DNA of 64,000 nucleotides from Ectopseudomonas toyotomiensis (GTDB lineage Bacteria > Pseudomonadota > Gammaproteobacteria > Pseudomonadales > Pseudomonadaceae), in the NCBI RefSeq assembly GCF_900115695.1, contig NZ_FOXK01000001.1, positions 124,001 through 188,000 of the forward strand, written 5' to 3'. This document shows, piece after piece, positions 1 through 8,452 of this stretch. Numbering within the stretch: position 1 is the stretch's first letter; each line of letters begins with the position of its first letter. Both the position numbers and the translations under genes were made by a program. A model generated the notes under the pieces. It had not been told where the DNA came from. It saw only the letters and a program-made list of their open reading frames with translations, and made no database searches.

Positions 1-295
1 CGGAACCCAGCGACTGCGCTTCGCGCTGGCGACCACCCGGATTACGCGGAATCTGGGGAATGCTGCGCTCGAAGAACTCGCGGAACATCGGCGGCAGCCC
101 TTCCAGATCAGGCAAACCCGGCTGCCCGGCAACGGCGCGCTCGGGCATCTTCTGGCGGGTACTGATATTGACCACCGCAGGCGAGGCCTCTTCTACCAGA
201 TCAGTGAAATCAGGCAGGCTGGCCTGAGCCAGCAGACTTTGCCCCCAGAGCAAGGCAACCGCCAACAACGGCGCAATGGACTTGAGTTTTCTCAT
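1..295 (-). CDS. mucD: MucD periplasmic serine protease (DegP/HtrA family), N-terminal part
   Basis: This is the first 98 codons of the gene; the rest lies beyond the left edge. The start codon is at 293-295. Residues 1-25 form a Sec signal peptide with a hydrophobic core (LLAVALLW) and a likely cut after LAQA. The following LPDFTDLVEEASPAVVNIS stretch is the typical start of the mature DegP/HtrA protease domain. The catalytic triad and PDZ domains are outside the window. It is the last gene of the algU-mucABCD operon, 35 bases after mucC. In Pseudomonas MucD degrades misfolded envelope proteins and damps AlgU activity. The assignment rests on the signal peptide, the N-terminal motif and gene order. 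Confidence 0.9.
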   Translation of the reverse strand, partial: MRKLKSIAPLLAVALLWGQSLLAQASLPDFTDLVEEASPAVVNISTRQKMPERAVAGQPGLPDLEGLPPMFREFFERSIPQIPRNPGGRQREAQSLGS

Positions 296-330
296 CGAAC
301 TACGACTCCCCATGTAAAACTCGGACACTC

Positions 331-786
331 TCAACCGGCCGCTGGCGCAGTGACCAGCAGCGTACGTAGGACAACGGGCTGCAATAAGGGGTTCTCGGCA
401 ACGCGAGCGGCGCGCCAGCGAACCATCAGCCAACTGGCGAACAGACCACTCAGGCCTGCCAGGATCACCAGAGGTTCGGAAAGACCTAGACCGTCCGCCA
501 GCAGCGCTGCGGCAAACAGACCCAGAAGCGGAAGCAGATAAACCAGCAGAGAACTGCGCACCAGCAGATCTTCGCGCACACCGATGATCACGCTATCGCC
601 AATCGCCAGCTGCATTTGACTGAGCGCGCGCACATAGCCGCGCTGTCGGCCTACCCCGAGACGATCCATCAGGCCCTGACCACAGGCGGCATTGGCCGAA
701 CAACTGGAGCAGGTGCTCTTGCGCAGCGTCTCGACCCAGACAGCGCCGGGCTCGAGCGCCACTACACGCCCCTGCTCCTCGATCAT
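331..786 (-). CDS. mucC: MucC / RseC-family integral membrane protein
   Basis: A 151-residue protein of the RseC/MucC family. The N-terminal cytoplasmic part carries a cysteine cluster (CSSCSANAACG, about residues 22-32) typical of the family, which is thought to bind a redox centre. Two membrane segments follow at about residues 79-97 and 103-121. Its start codon overlaps the stop of mucB by four bases (ATGA), indicating translational coupling. In E. coli RseC takes part in SoxR reduction; in Pseudomonas MucC modulates the AlgU stress response, with an incompletely defined role. Family identity is clear from the cysteine pattern and the operon position. Confidence 0.9.
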   Translation of the reverse strand: MIEEQGRVVALEPGAVWVETLRKSTCSSCSANAACGQGLMDRLGVGRQRGYVRALSQMQLAIGDSVIIGVREDLLVRSSLLVYLLPLLGLFAAALLADGLGLSEPLVILAGLSGLFASWLMVRWRAARVAENPLLQPVVLRTLLVTAPAAG

Positions 787-1730
787 TGGCTAGCCTGTTC
801 AGGCACTCCGGCGCGCATGGACAGGGCGATGCGTTCGGCAGTCCCCAAGGGGATCTCACCCACCACGGTCACCATGACGTCACCAGAGTCGGTACTCATC
901 CGCCGCGAAACCGCGACGGTTGGGCCCAGCTGGCTGCGTGCATCCTCGACGACGCGACCTTTCAGGGGTTCGAGAAAAACCGAGAATCGCGCCAGGCCAT
1001 CGCCATACATGAGATAGGTGACGGGATCATCAGCGGAAGGCACGCGGCGTACCTGCGCAGTAGTCAGAGTAAAGCCCGGCGGCAGCCAGTCGGATCGCCA
1101 GGTACCTTCGGCCATGCTGTCGGCAGCACGAAAACGCACCGGCCTGCAGCTCGAACTCGGCTGCATGGCATCCTCAACGGGTACAGAGGTATCCAGCTGA
1201 GCGAACTGGAAGCGCTCCAGTAGCTGGCCACGCTCGTTCAACAGGAGGGATTTCAACGGCAGACCGGTCTCCCGGTCCAGATGCAATTCGAAGCCGTAGC
1301 GATGCTGGTCCTTGGGCGCCAGCACCAGAACGACTGCCGGACGATTGGCTATGCGCGACTGACCCACGACACGAATGTCATACCAGTTGCTCAATTGCTC
1401 GACAGCCAACTGACGAGCAGGCCAAGCCTGCCCTTCACTGACCTGGTCAGCCAACGCGCCAGTGACGCACTGAGCCTGGCCATCGACTTTCAGCACCTCC
1501 TGGGCAGGCCCATCGAGCTGCAGAAGGCGCTCGCGAACTTCGCCCCCCTCCTCTACCCGATGCCACACGGCATGGGTGGAAAAACTTCCATTGCGCTCAT
1601 AGATGAACGTGCCCTGGAAGCTTTGCTGGCGCTCTGCCGCAGCGAGGCGCCCGAGCAAGTCTTGCACCTCAGTGGCCTGAACCGGCAACGCCAGCAGACC
1701 ACCGAGAAGGTAGAGGGGAATCGCGCGCAT
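783..1730 (-). CDS. mucB: MucB / RseB periplasmic regulator of MucA
   Basis: A 315-residue periplasmic protein with a signal peptide at residues 1-19 (cut near LPVQA). The remainder fits the two-domain MucB/RseB fold, with an N-terminal lipid-binding domain and a smaller C-terminal domain beginning near residue 210. In Pseudomonas MucB binds the periplasmic tail of MucA and protects it from the site-1 protease AlgW; lipopolysaccharide or misfolded porin signals release it. The length is close to that of the P. aeruginosa protein. It starts 15 bases after mucA and overlaps mucC by four bases, so it belongs to the sigma factor operon. Confidence 0.95.
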   Translation of the reverse strand: MRAIPLYLLGGLLALPVQATEVQDLLGRLAAAERQQSFQGTFIYERNGSFSTHAVWHRVEEGGEVRERLLQLDGPAQEVLKVDGQAQCVTGALADQVSEGQAWPARQLAVEQLSNWYDIRVVGQSRIANRPAVVLVLAPKDQHRYGFELHLDRETGLPLKSLLLNERGQLLERFQFAQLDTSVPVEDAMQPSSSCRPVRFRAADSMAEGTWRSDWLPPGFTLTTAQVRRVPSADDPVTYLMYGDGLARFSVFLEPLKGRVVEDARSQLGPTVAVSRRMSTDSGDVMVTVVGEIPLGTAERIALSMRAGVPEQASQ

Positions 1731-1745
1731 GTGACTCCTTAGCGC

Positions 1746-2318
1746 TTAGCGGTTTTCCAGACTTGCAGCCCGAGCATAAGGCAGAGCGGTTTCACCGGTA
1801 CCCATCACGGCTTCCTGCGCATGTTGACGCAGGTAGTTCGGCAAACGCTGCTCATGCCAGCTGGCAGTGCCTGCTTCGGCGGCTTCGCCGGCTTCCTCGC
1901 TGCTGTTGTAACCAGCGAGCAGCGCAGGACCTTGCACCTGCGGTACAGAGAGTACCGGAGAAGCCTCCTGCTGTGCCAATTGGGCGCCGCTCAGGTCATC
2001 CTGATTGTAGAAGCGCACACCCGCCAGCACTGCAACGGTCACCGATGCTGCGACGGCTACGCGCCCGACACTACGCCAGATCGGCGCCTTGCGTGCCGGG
2101 ACGGCTTCGTCGGCCAGCGCCGCGGAAACCGCAGATGCGATGTCCAGTTGCGGCACCAACAGCTCACGATGCATGGCTGCACGGGCGATCTGGTAACGCG
2201 ACCAGGTGCCGCGCAGCTCGCCATCATCGCTGGCTGCGAGCACACGCCGCAGTTCCAGTTCGTCCGCTTCGTTATCCATCACCGCGGACAGCGATTCCTG
2301 CAGGGTTTCACGACTCAT
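1746..2318 (-). CDS. mucA: MucA anti-sigma factor for AlgU
   Basis: A 190-residue single-pass inner-membrane anti-sigma factor of the RseA/MucA family. Residues 1-80 form the cytoplasmic AlgU-binding domain (SRETLQESLSAVMDNEADE start). A membrane segment spans about residues 84-104, and a periplasmic tail of about 85 residues binds MucB. The frame is open to the normal length, so there is no mucoid-type truncation in this strain. Regulated cleavage by AlgW and then MucP frees AlgU. It lies 30 bases after algU and 15 bases before mucB in the same operon. Confidence 0.96.
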   Translation of the reverse strand: MSRETLQESLSAVMDNEADELELRRVLAASDDGELRGTWSRYQIARAAMHRELLVPQLDIASAVSAALADEAVPARKAPIWRSVGRVAVAASVTVAVLAGVRFYNQDDLSGAQLAQQEASPVLSVPQVQGPALLAGYNSSEEAGEAAEAGTASWHEQRLPNYLRQHAQEAVMGTGETALPYARAASLENR

Positions 2319-2348
2319 GGTGTTCCTCTCTTGGCTGTCGCCGCTGCC

Positions 2349-2930
2349 TTAGGTTTCCTGCAACAGAGGCTGCAGGGACTTATCAATTGCCTCACGCGCA
2401 CGGAAGATCCGCGAACGCACCGTACCTACCGGACACTGCATGACGCCGGCAATGTCCTCGTAACTCAAGCCTTCGAACTCACGCAAGGTCAGGGCCGTGC
2501 GCAAATCATCCGGCAACTGGGCGATGGTTCGATGCACGGTGGCTTCGATCTCGTCGCGCAGCAATGCCCGCTCCGGTGACTCGATGTCCTTCAGGCCGTG
2601 GTCGCCGTCATAGAACTCCGCGTCATCGCTACTGACATCACTATCTGGCGGCCGCCGACCGCGTGACACCAGATAATTCTTCGCCGTGTTGATGGCGATG
2701 CGGTACAGCCATGTATAGAACGCGCTGTCACCGCGAAAGTTTCCAAGCGCTCGGTAGGCTTTTACGAAAGCCTCCTGAGCGACATCCTGAGCCTCGTGGG
2801 TGTCGTGCACGAATCGCACGATCAAACCGAGGATCTTGTGCTGATACTTCAGCACCAACAGATCGAAGGCACGCTTGTCACCGCGCTGCACTCGCTCGAC
2901 CAGCTGCTGATCATCTTCCTGGGTTAGCAT
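2349..2930 (-). CDS. algU: RNA polymerase sigma factor AlgU (RpoE-type, sigma-22)
   Basis: A 193-residue ECF sigma factor. Region 2 runs over about residues 22-90 with the conserved DVAQEAFVKAYRAL segment. Region 4 lies at about residues 130-185 with the helix-turn-helix SYEDIAGVMQCPVGTVRSRI. The length and motifs match Pseudomonas AlgU closely. It directs transcription of envelope-stress and alginate genes at promoters of the type GAACTT-16/17-TCtga. It is the first gene of the operon, with mucA, mucB, mucC and mucD following as its regulators. A matching promoter lies about 250 bases upstream, consistent with autoregulation. Confidence 0.97.
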   Translation of the reverse strand: MLTQEDDQQLVERVQRGDKRAFDLLVLKYQHKILGLIVRFVHDTHEAQDVAQEAFVKAYRALGNFRGDSAFYTWLYRIAINTAKNYLVSRGRRPPDSDVSSDDAEFYDGDHGLKDIESPERALLRDEIEATVHRTIAQLPDDLRTALTLREFEGLSYEDIAGVMQCPVGTVRSRIFRAREAIDKSLQPLLQET

Positions 2931-3183
2931 GCACTCTCCTCATAACGCTCGGAGGAGGTCTGCGCCCGTAAGCGAATCAGCTTGCCAAGATAGACTCGGG
3001 TCTTACGCAAAAGTTCTCCCCTCCAAGCAAGCTTCCCGCAGAGTTTTCTTCCCTCTGCCTGGAATGGCGCCAGCGGAACCTTTCCGCTCGCGCAAATAAT
3101 CTTATCGCCGCTCATTTCCACACCCTCCGCTGACTTCAGATGCAGGCACGCGCAGGCGCTCTCCCTTATATGGGCGACCCTCT

Positions 3184-3210
3184 ATGGAACCTTAACGACT
3201 AAGAAAGTTC
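3184..3210 (-). promoter_or_regulatory. Putative AlgU-dependent promoter of algU
   Basis: On the minus strand GAACTT (3210-3205) is followed after exactly 16 bases by TCCAT (3188-3184). The -35 box is a perfect AlgU/RpoE match and the -10 begins with the conserved TC. Position and direction fit autoregulation of the algU operon, which is known in Pseudomonas. The -10 is imperfect, so this is a strong candidate rather than a certainty. Confidence 0.55.
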
Positions 3211-3262
3211 CCGAGCACCGCGGTCGGTCATAAGCCACCTATTGTGCCGCTGCCCCTCTCTA

Positions 3263-3268
3263 TATACT
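3263..3268 (+). promoter_or_regulatory. Likely -10 box for nadB
   Basis: TATACT lies 29 bases before the nadB start codon, within an AT-rich TATATACTAG. A -35 candidate TTGTGC at 3242 gives a 15-base spacer, shorter than ideal. A sigma-70 promoter for nadB is plausible. Confidence 0.4.
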
Positions 3269-3296
3269 AGGGCTCGCTTTCACGCGGAACTCGGAC

Positions 3297-4928
3297 ATGA
3301 GCCAACACTTCCAGCATGATGTTCTGGTCATCGGCAGCGGCGCCGCTGGCCTGACGCTCGCCCTCACCCTACCCTCCCATCTGCGCATCGCGGTATTGAG
3401 CAAAGGCAAGCTGGCCAATGGCTCGACCTACTGGGCGCAAGGTGGCGTGGCAGCCGTTCTGGACGATACCGACACGGTCGAATCACACGTCGCCGACACC
3501 CTCAACGCCGGTGCCGGGCTGTGCAGCGAAGACGCCGTGCGTTTCACCGTAGAACACAGCCGCGAGGCCATCCAGTGGCTGATCGATCAGGGCGTCCCCT
3601 TCACCCGAGACGATGAAACCGCGCGCGAGGACGGCGGCTTCGAGTTCCATCTGACCCGCGAGGGCGGCCACAGCCATCGGCGCATCATCCACGCTGCCGA
3701 CGCGACTGGCGCAGCAATTTTCAACACCCTGCTGGAGCAGGCCCGACAACGCCCGAACATCAAGCTGCTGGAGCAGCGCGTTGCCGTCGACCTGATCACC
3801 GAGCGCAAGCTCGGCCTGGATGGCGAGCGCTGTCTGGGCGCTTATGTACTGGATCGTGAGCGCGGTGAAGTGGACACCTTCAGCGCGCGCTTCGTGATTC
3901 TCGCCACTGGCGGCGCGGCCAAGGTCTACCTTTATACCAGCAACCCCGACGGTGCCTGTGGCGATGGCATCGCCATGGCCTGGCGTGCCGGCTGTCGCGT
4001 CGGCAATCTGGAGTTCAACCAGTTCCACCCTACCTGCCTGTATCACCCGCAGGCCAAGAGCTTCCTGATCACCGAAGCCGTGCGCGGCGAAGGTGGCCTG
4101 CTCAAGCTGCCCAGCGGCGAACGCTTCATGCAGCGCTTCGATGAGCGCGCCGAACTGGCACCGCGCGATATCGTTGCCCGCGCCATCGACCATGAAATGA
4201 AGCGCCTGGGCGTCGACTGCGTGTACCTGGACATCAGTCACAAGCCGGCCGAGTTCATCAAGGGGCATTTCCCCACTGTCTACGAACGTTGCCTGGGCTT
4301 TGGCATCGACATCACCAAGCAGCCCATCCCGGTGGTGCCCGCGGCGCATTACACCTGCGGCGGCGTGGTGGTCGATCAGCATGGCCGCACCGACGTACCC
4401 GGCCTCTACGCCATCGGCGAAACCAGCTTCACCGGCCTGCATGGCGCCAACCGCATGGCCAGCAATTCGCTGCTCGAATGCTTCGTTTATGCGCGTTCAG
4501 CCTGCGCCGATATCATCGAGCAGCTGGACTCTATCGGCATGCCCAGCAACCTCCCGGACTGGGACGCCAGCCAGGTGACCGACTCCGACGAGGACGTGAT
4601 CATCGCTCACAACTGGGATGAGCTGAGGCGTTTCATGTGGGACTACGTCGGTATCGTGCGCACCAACAAGCGCTTGCAGCGCGCGCAACACCGCGTGCGC
4701 CTGCTGCTGGACGAGATCGACGAGTTCTATTCCAACTACAAGGTCAGTCGCGACCTGATCGAGCTGCGCAACCTCGCGCTGGTCGCCGAGCTGATGATCC
4801 GCTCGGCCATGCAACGCCATGAAAGTCGCGGGCTGCACTACACCCTCGACTATCCCGAGCAGTTGGCCGAAGCCCGCGACACTATTCTGACGCCGACGTC
4901 CCTGGCTCAGCCCAGCGCCGCCGGCTGA
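3297..4928 (+). CDS. nadB: L-aspartate oxidase NadB
   Basis: A 543-residue flavoprotein that oxidises L-aspartate to iminoaspartate, the first step of de novo NAD synthesis with NadA. The N-terminal FAD-binding motif VIGSGAAGL is at residues 11-19. The [11 protein letters not shown] active-site segment and the C-terminal [14 protein letters not shown] segment are family signatures, and the length is as expected. It is transcribed away from algU. Its 3' end overlaps the convergent ygfX by 47 bases. With nrtR-pncA-pncB-nadE near the right end, this window carries both de novo and salvage NAD genes. Confidence 0.97.
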   Translation: MSQHFQHDVLVIGSGAAGLTLALTLPSHLRIAVLSKGKLANGSTYWAQGGVAAVLDDTDTVESHVADTLNAGAGLCSEDAVRFTVEHSREAIQWLIDQGVPFTRDDETAREDGGFEFHLTREGGHSHRRIIHAADATGAAIFNTLLEQARQRPNIKLLEQRVAVDLITERKLGLDGERCLGAYVLDRERGEVDTFSARFVILATGGAAKVYLYTSNPDGACGDGIAMAWRAGCRVGNLEFNQFHPTCLYHPQAKSFLITEAVRGEGGLLKLPSGERFMQRFDERAELAPRDIVARAIDHEMKRLGVDCVYLDISHKPAEFIKGHFPTVYERCLGFGIDITKQPIPVVPAAHYTCGGVVVDQHGRTDVPGLYAIGETSFTGLHGANRMASNSLLECFVYARSACADIIEQLDSIGMPSNLPDWDASQVTDSDEDVIIAHNWDELRRFMWDYVGIVRTNKRLQRAQHRVRLLLDEIDEFYSNYKVSRDLIELRNLALVAELMIRSAMQRHESRGLHYTLDYPEQLAEARDTILTPTSLAQPSAAG

Positions 4929-5349
4929 ACTTCAGGCGCAAGCGCAGGCGCCGATGCTGCTCGGGCGCCAACGCATCGCGGGCAATGCACAGCCCACGAC
5001 TGAAACGCTGGCCTGGCAGGCGATAGCGCAGCACCACCGCCAGCGGCAACGCCAGACTGTCCGGGCGCAGTTGCACCGCCTGCCAGCCTGCTGCAACGCT
5101 GTACAGATGCCAGCCGAATCCATCACGACGCAAACCCGTGACGGCCTGTGGCGCAGTCAGCAAGACGTGTCGCGGTAGCACCCAGGCGGCATGCGCCAGG
5201 CATGCCACGAGTGACAGCAGCTTTGACCAGAGGGGAATGTCGGCCAGCCACGGCGCCAGCAGGGCCAGCGCCTGGACCGACAGGTAGAGCCTCAGCAGCC
5301 AGCGTGAGGGCTGCCAACGGCACTCGAAGGCATCACTTGGGTTGGACAC
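4882..5349 (-). CDS. YgfX-family membrane protein (CptA-like)
   Basis: A 155-residue protein with two closely spaced membrane segments (about residues 17-35 and 38-58) followed by a basic cytoplasmic domain, which is the layout of the YgfX family. Its start overlaps the end of sdhE by 17 bases, so the two are translationally coupled, as ygfX and ygfY/sdhE are in E. coli. There the protein has been proposed as the toxin partner of a toxin-antitoxin pair acting on the cytoskeleton, a role that is disputed. The C-terminal end lies antisense to the last 47 bases of nadB. Confidence 0.75.
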   Translation of the reverse strand: MSNPSDAFECRWQPSRWLLRLYLSVQALALLAPWLADIPLWSKLLSLVACLAHAAWVLPRHVLLTAPQAVTGLRRDGFGWHLYSVAAGWQAVQLRPDSLALPLAVVLRYRLPGQRFSRGLCIARDALAPEQHRRLRLRLKFSRRRWAEPGTSASE

Positions 5350-5587
5350 GGTCCAGGATCATGCGCACGATATGGCGCAGGTCAGCGTCCTCGGGCTCGC
5401 CGCGCTGCATGAACCAGCCGAACATGTCCTGGTCCTCGCACTCAAGCAGCTTGCGATAGCGCGCCTGGTTCTCGGCATCCAGGCTCGGGTACACCTCCTT
5501 GACGAAAGGCACCAGCAGCACGTCCAGCTCCAGCATGCCACGGCGGCTATGCCAGAACAGGCGATTCAGTTCACTTTGCTCAACCAT
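5333..5587 (-). CDS. sdhE: SdhE FAD assembly factor (YgfY family)
   Basis: An 84-residue protein carrying the family motif RRGMLELD near the N terminus (about residues 14-21), with the RGxxE core needed to help attach FAD covalently to the flavoprotein subunit of succinate dehydrogenase. I place the start at 5585-5587 ([10 protein letters not shown]) because it matches the family length; the open frame extends upstream to 5734 without family similarity. It sits between ygfX and the divergent ygfZ. Confidence 0.9.
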   Translation of the reverse strand: MVEQSELNRLFWHSRRGMLELDVLLVPFVKEVYPSLDAENQARYRKLLECEDQDMFGWFMQRGEPEDADLRHIVRMILDRVQPK

Positions 5588-5732
5588 GCAACGGACTCCT
5601 CGAACAAGGCCGGCAGTATAACGGCGAATTGCCTCACTGTTCACCGAGACGCTGCGCAATTGCGCTGACAAGGCCCCACCCTGCCCACTATGATGACGCC
5701 CCTGACCTTTACTCAGTGATTCGATTTGCATC

Positions 5733-6674
5733 ATGGCCGATAGCGCTTACTTCACACTCCTCGATCACGAAGGCCTGCTCGCCGTACGCGGCGCGGACGC
5801 AGCCAAGTTCCTGCAGGGCCAAGTGACCTGCAACCTCAATTACCTCAGTGCCAGCCAGTCCAGCCTTGGCGCCCGCTGCACGCCCAAGGGCCGCATGCTG
5901 TCGAGCTTTCGCATCGTCCCGGTAGAAGACGGCTACCTGCTGGCCATGGCACGCGAACTGATCGAGTCGCAGCAGGCCGATCTGCAGAAATATGCGGTGT
6001 TCTCCAAATCCAAGCTCAGCGACGAAAGCGCCGCCTGGGTCCGTTTTGGCCTGGCGGGCGCCGATGCCGTGCTGAGCGAGCTCGATCTGCAGCTGGGCAC
6101 CGCCAGTGATTCCCTGGCCAGCGCCGGCCAACTGCTCGCCGTACGCCTGAGTGATGGCCGTGCCGAGCTCTGGTCGCCAGCAGAGGAAGCGCCAAAGCTG
6201 CAAGCCCAATTGGCCGCTCAACTGCCGCAGGCGCCACTGAACGACTGGTTGCTGGCTCAGGTCCGTGCGGGCGTGGGCCAGGTGTTCGGCGCCACACGTG
6301 AGCTGTTCATCCCGCAGATGATCAACCTGCAAGCCCTCGGCGGCGTGAGTTTCAAGAAAGGCTGCTACACCGGCCAGGAAATCGTCGCGCGCATGCAGTA
6401 CCTGGGCAAACTCAAGCGCCGCCTGCAACGCCTGCGTCTGGTCGCTGCAGAGCTACCGGCCGTCGGCGTCGAATTGTTCTCACCGGTGCATGGCTCCAGC
6501 GTTGGCGAAGTAGTGCTGGCGGCACAGGCCGGCGACGCCATCGAGCTGCTCGCCGTATTACAGGAAGACGCCGTGAACGACGGCCGCATTCATCTCGGCA
6601 GCAGTGAAGGCCCACCCCTGACCCTGCTCGACCTGCCTTATCAGCTGGATGCCGACCAGGAAATCCAGCGCTGA
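5733..6674 (+). CDS. ygfZ: YgfZ, folate-binding protein for Fe-S cluster and tRNA modification
   Basis: A 313-residue protein of the YgfZ/GcvT-like family. The signature KGCYTGQE with the conserved cysteine is at about residues 209-216. In E. coli YgfZ uses tetrahydrofolate and supports repair or assembly of certain Fe-S enzymes, including MiaB. It begins divergently from sdhE, a pairing common in Gammaproteobacteria, and precedes an HDOD gene by 46 bases. Confidence 0.92.
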   Translation: MADSAYFTLLDHEGLLAVRGADAAKFLQGQVTCNLNYLSASQSSLGARCTPKGRMLSSFRIVPVEDGYLLAMARELIESQQADLQKYAVFSKSKLSDESAAWVRFGLAGADAVLSELDLQLGTASDSLASAGQLLAVRLSDGRAELWSPAEEAPKLQAQLAAQLPQAPLNDWLLAQVRAGVGQVFGATRELFIPQMINLQALGGVSFKKGCYTGQEIVARMQYLGKLKRRLQRLRLVAAELPAVGVELFSPVHGSSVGEVVLAAQAGDAIELLAVLQEDAVNDGRIHLGSSEGPPLTLLDLPYQLDADQEIQR

Positions 6675-6720
6675 CTAAACTTCCCCGGCGCCGCATCGGA
6701 TCGCCTAAGAGAGCTATTTC

Positions 6721-7557
6721 ATGAGCAAGCTTGCCGAAAAAGTCCAACAGGAACTGATCCACGCCATCGAAAACGATGAGCTGGTACTGCCCACCCTACC
6801 CGAGGTGGCATTACGGGTGCGTGAAGCAGCCGAAGACCCGGACGTGGGCATCCCGCAGATCAGCAAGGTAATCGGTAACGACGCAGCCCTCACCGCGCGC
6901 ATCATCAAGGTGGTCAACAGCCCGCTGCTGCGCAGCAACAAGGAAATCACCGACCTGCAGATGGCCGTCAGCCGTCTGGGCATCAACTACACCTGCAACC
7001 TGGCCACCGGCCTGGCCATGGAGCAGATGTTCCAGGCCACCAGCGACGTGGTCGACCGCAAGATGCGCGAGGTGTGGAACAAGAGCACCGAGATCGCCGG
7101 TATCTGCCACGTGCTGTGCCGTCATTACACCCGCCTGATGCCGGACCAGGCTACGCTCGCCGGCCTGGTGCACCAGATCGGCGTGCTGCCGATCCTCACC
7201 TACGCCGAAGAGCATAACGAGCTGCTGGCCGACTCCATCAGCCTCAACCATGTCATCGAGCAGATTCACCCGATCATCGGCGACAAGATCCTGCGCACCT
7301 GGGAATTTCCCGAGCCCATCGCCATCGTGCCGAGCCAGTATCTGGACTTCACGCGCGACTCGGCCAAGGTCGATTATGTCGATATCGTTCAGGTCGCCAC
7401 ACTGCAGAGCTACCTGGGCAGCGAGCACCCCTACACCCAGCTGGACTGGAGCAAGGTGCCAGCGTTCGCCAAGCTCGGCCTTGATCCGCAGGTCGACATG
7501 CAGGCCGACGAAGACCTCTCCGCTGCCATGGAAGCAGCCATGAGCATGCTGCAGTAA
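6721..7557 (+). CDS. HDOD domain protein
   Basis: A 278-residue soluble protein made almost entirely of an HDOD domain (about residues 18-215; LPTLPEVALRVREAAEDPD start, then the VVNSPLLR segment). HDOD proteins are degenerate relatives of HD phosphohydrolases that usually lack the full metal-binding set and act in signalling. No second output domain is present. A start with upstream AAGAGAGC is suitably placed. It follows ygfZ and is followed by a hairpin. The specific role is unknown. Confidence 0.85.
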   Translation: MSKLAEKVQQELIHAIENDELVLPTLPEVALRVREAAEDPDVGIPQISKVIGNDAALTARIIKVVNSPLLRSNKEITDLQMAVSRLGINYTCNLATGLAMEQMFQATSDVVDRKMREVWNKSTEIAGICHVLCRHYTRLMPDQATLAGLVHQIGVLPILTYAEEHNELLADSISLNHVIEQIHPIIGDKILRTWEFPEPIAIVPSQYLDFTRDSAKVDYVDIVQVATLQSYLGSEHPYTQLDWSKVPAFAKLGLDPQVDMQADEDLSAAMEAAMSMLQ

Positions 7558-7579
7558 AAGCATCTCGCCATGGATGGCA

Positions 7580-7602
7580 AAAAATTGTCGGGAGCAATTT
7601 TT
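7580..7602 (+). terminator. Hairpin downstream of the HDOD gene
   Basis: AAAAATTG and CAATTTTT form a perfect 8 bp stem around the 7-base loop TCGGGAG, 23 bases after the HDOD stop codon, ending in a T run. It could terminate transcription, although the stem is AT-rich. An 18-base portion recurs at 30420-30437 with one mismatch. Confidence 0.45.
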
Positions 7603-7696
7603 GACGTCGCTGCGCGACGGCCCGAAGGGTGAACTACAGGGACGTAGATCACAAAATGCCTCTACACTCGAACGACTCGCTTGAGGAAGTAGAGCC

Positions 7697-8452
7697 ATGC
7701 GTTACGCATTCGTCCTGCTCGTCCTGTTGTTCGGCAGCGCCCAGGCTGCCGAACAGGTACGTCTGACCAACGGCGAATGGCCGCCCTATCTCGGTGAAAC
7801 CCTGCCCCACCATGGTGTGGCCTCACGCATCGTCGCCGAGGCGTTCGCGTTGCAGGGCGTCGAAGTACAGTGGGAATTTCACCCCTGGGCCCGCTCGCTG
7901 AAAATGGCCGAACAGGGCCTGCGCGACGGAAGCGCCGTCTGGCTTGCCAATCCCGAACGCGAGCAGCGCTTTCACATCAGCGAGCCGGTGGTCGAAAGCG
8001 GCTACTACCTGTTTCACCGCAAGATCCACGCGTTTGACTGGAGCGATGTCGAGGATCTACGCGGCCTGCGCATTGCAGGTACTCGTGGCTATGACTACGG
8101 CGAAGCCTTCGAACGTGCCGAAGCCGCCGGTGAACTCAAAGTGGTGCGCCTGACCGGTGATGAACAGGGCCTGCGCCAGCTGCTGGCCGGACGCATCGAT
8201 CTGTTTCCCGTGGACAAGGTGGTGGGCTTCGACCTGCTCTATCAGAAATTCAGCGCTGCCGAGCGCCAGCGCCTGAGCTTTCATCGCAAGCCCCTGCGCA
8301 GCGACAGCCTGCATCTGCTGCTGTCGCGAGAGGTACCGGGTAATGCCGAGCTGATGCAGCGCTTCAACCGTGGCCTGAATCAATTGCGCGACAGTGGCAA
8401 GGTTTCCCAGTACCTGCTGGAGATTCAGCAGCCGCTAAGCCTCAGCCACTGA
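7697..8452 (+). CDS. Periplasmic solute-binding protein, family 3
   Basis: A 251-residue protein with a signal peptide at residues 1-17 (cut near GSAQA) followed by a family 3 solute-binding fold (NGEWPPYLGE start, and RIAGTRGYDYGEAFE in the second lobe). Such proteins usually bind amino acids, but there are no ABC transporter permease or ATPase genes beside it, so it is an orphan of the type common in Pseudomonas, where it may serve as a sensor. Its 3' end overlaps the convergent tctE by 18 bases. The ligand is unknown. Confidence 0.8.
   Translation: MRYAFVLLVLLFGSAQAAEQVRLTNGEWPPYLGETLPHHGVASRIVAEAFALQGVEVQWEFHPWARSLKMAEQGLRDGSAVWLANPEREQRFHISEPVVESGYYLFHRKIHAFDWSDVEDLRGLRIAGTRGYDYGEAFERAEAAGELKVVRLTGDEQGLRQLLAGRIDLFPVDKVVGFDLLYQKFSAAERQRLSFHRKPLRSDSLHLLLSREVPGNAELMQRFNRGLNQLRDSGKVSQYLLEIQQPLSLSH

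Larger units (their letters stand above)
2931..3296. other. Intergenic region between divergent algU and nadB
   Basis: These 366 bases hold the control regions of algU (leftward) and nadB (rightward). I see an AlgU-type promoter for algU and a likely -10 box for nadB (listed separately). The leader of algU would be about 250 nucleotides. No convincing coding frame, RNA gene or repeat is present; a 65-codon minus-strand frame that overlaps the start of algU has no family resemblance. Confidence 0.7.

Noticed and set aside
1746..2318. Possible mucoid-type frameshift in mucA
   Set aside because: The reading frame is intact from start to the usual length, with membrane segment and periplasmic tail present.
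4882..5587. sdhE-ygfX as a toxin-antitoxin system
   Set aside because: The pairing has been proposed in E. coli, but SdhE is well supported as a flavin assembly factor, so a toxin role is not claimed here.
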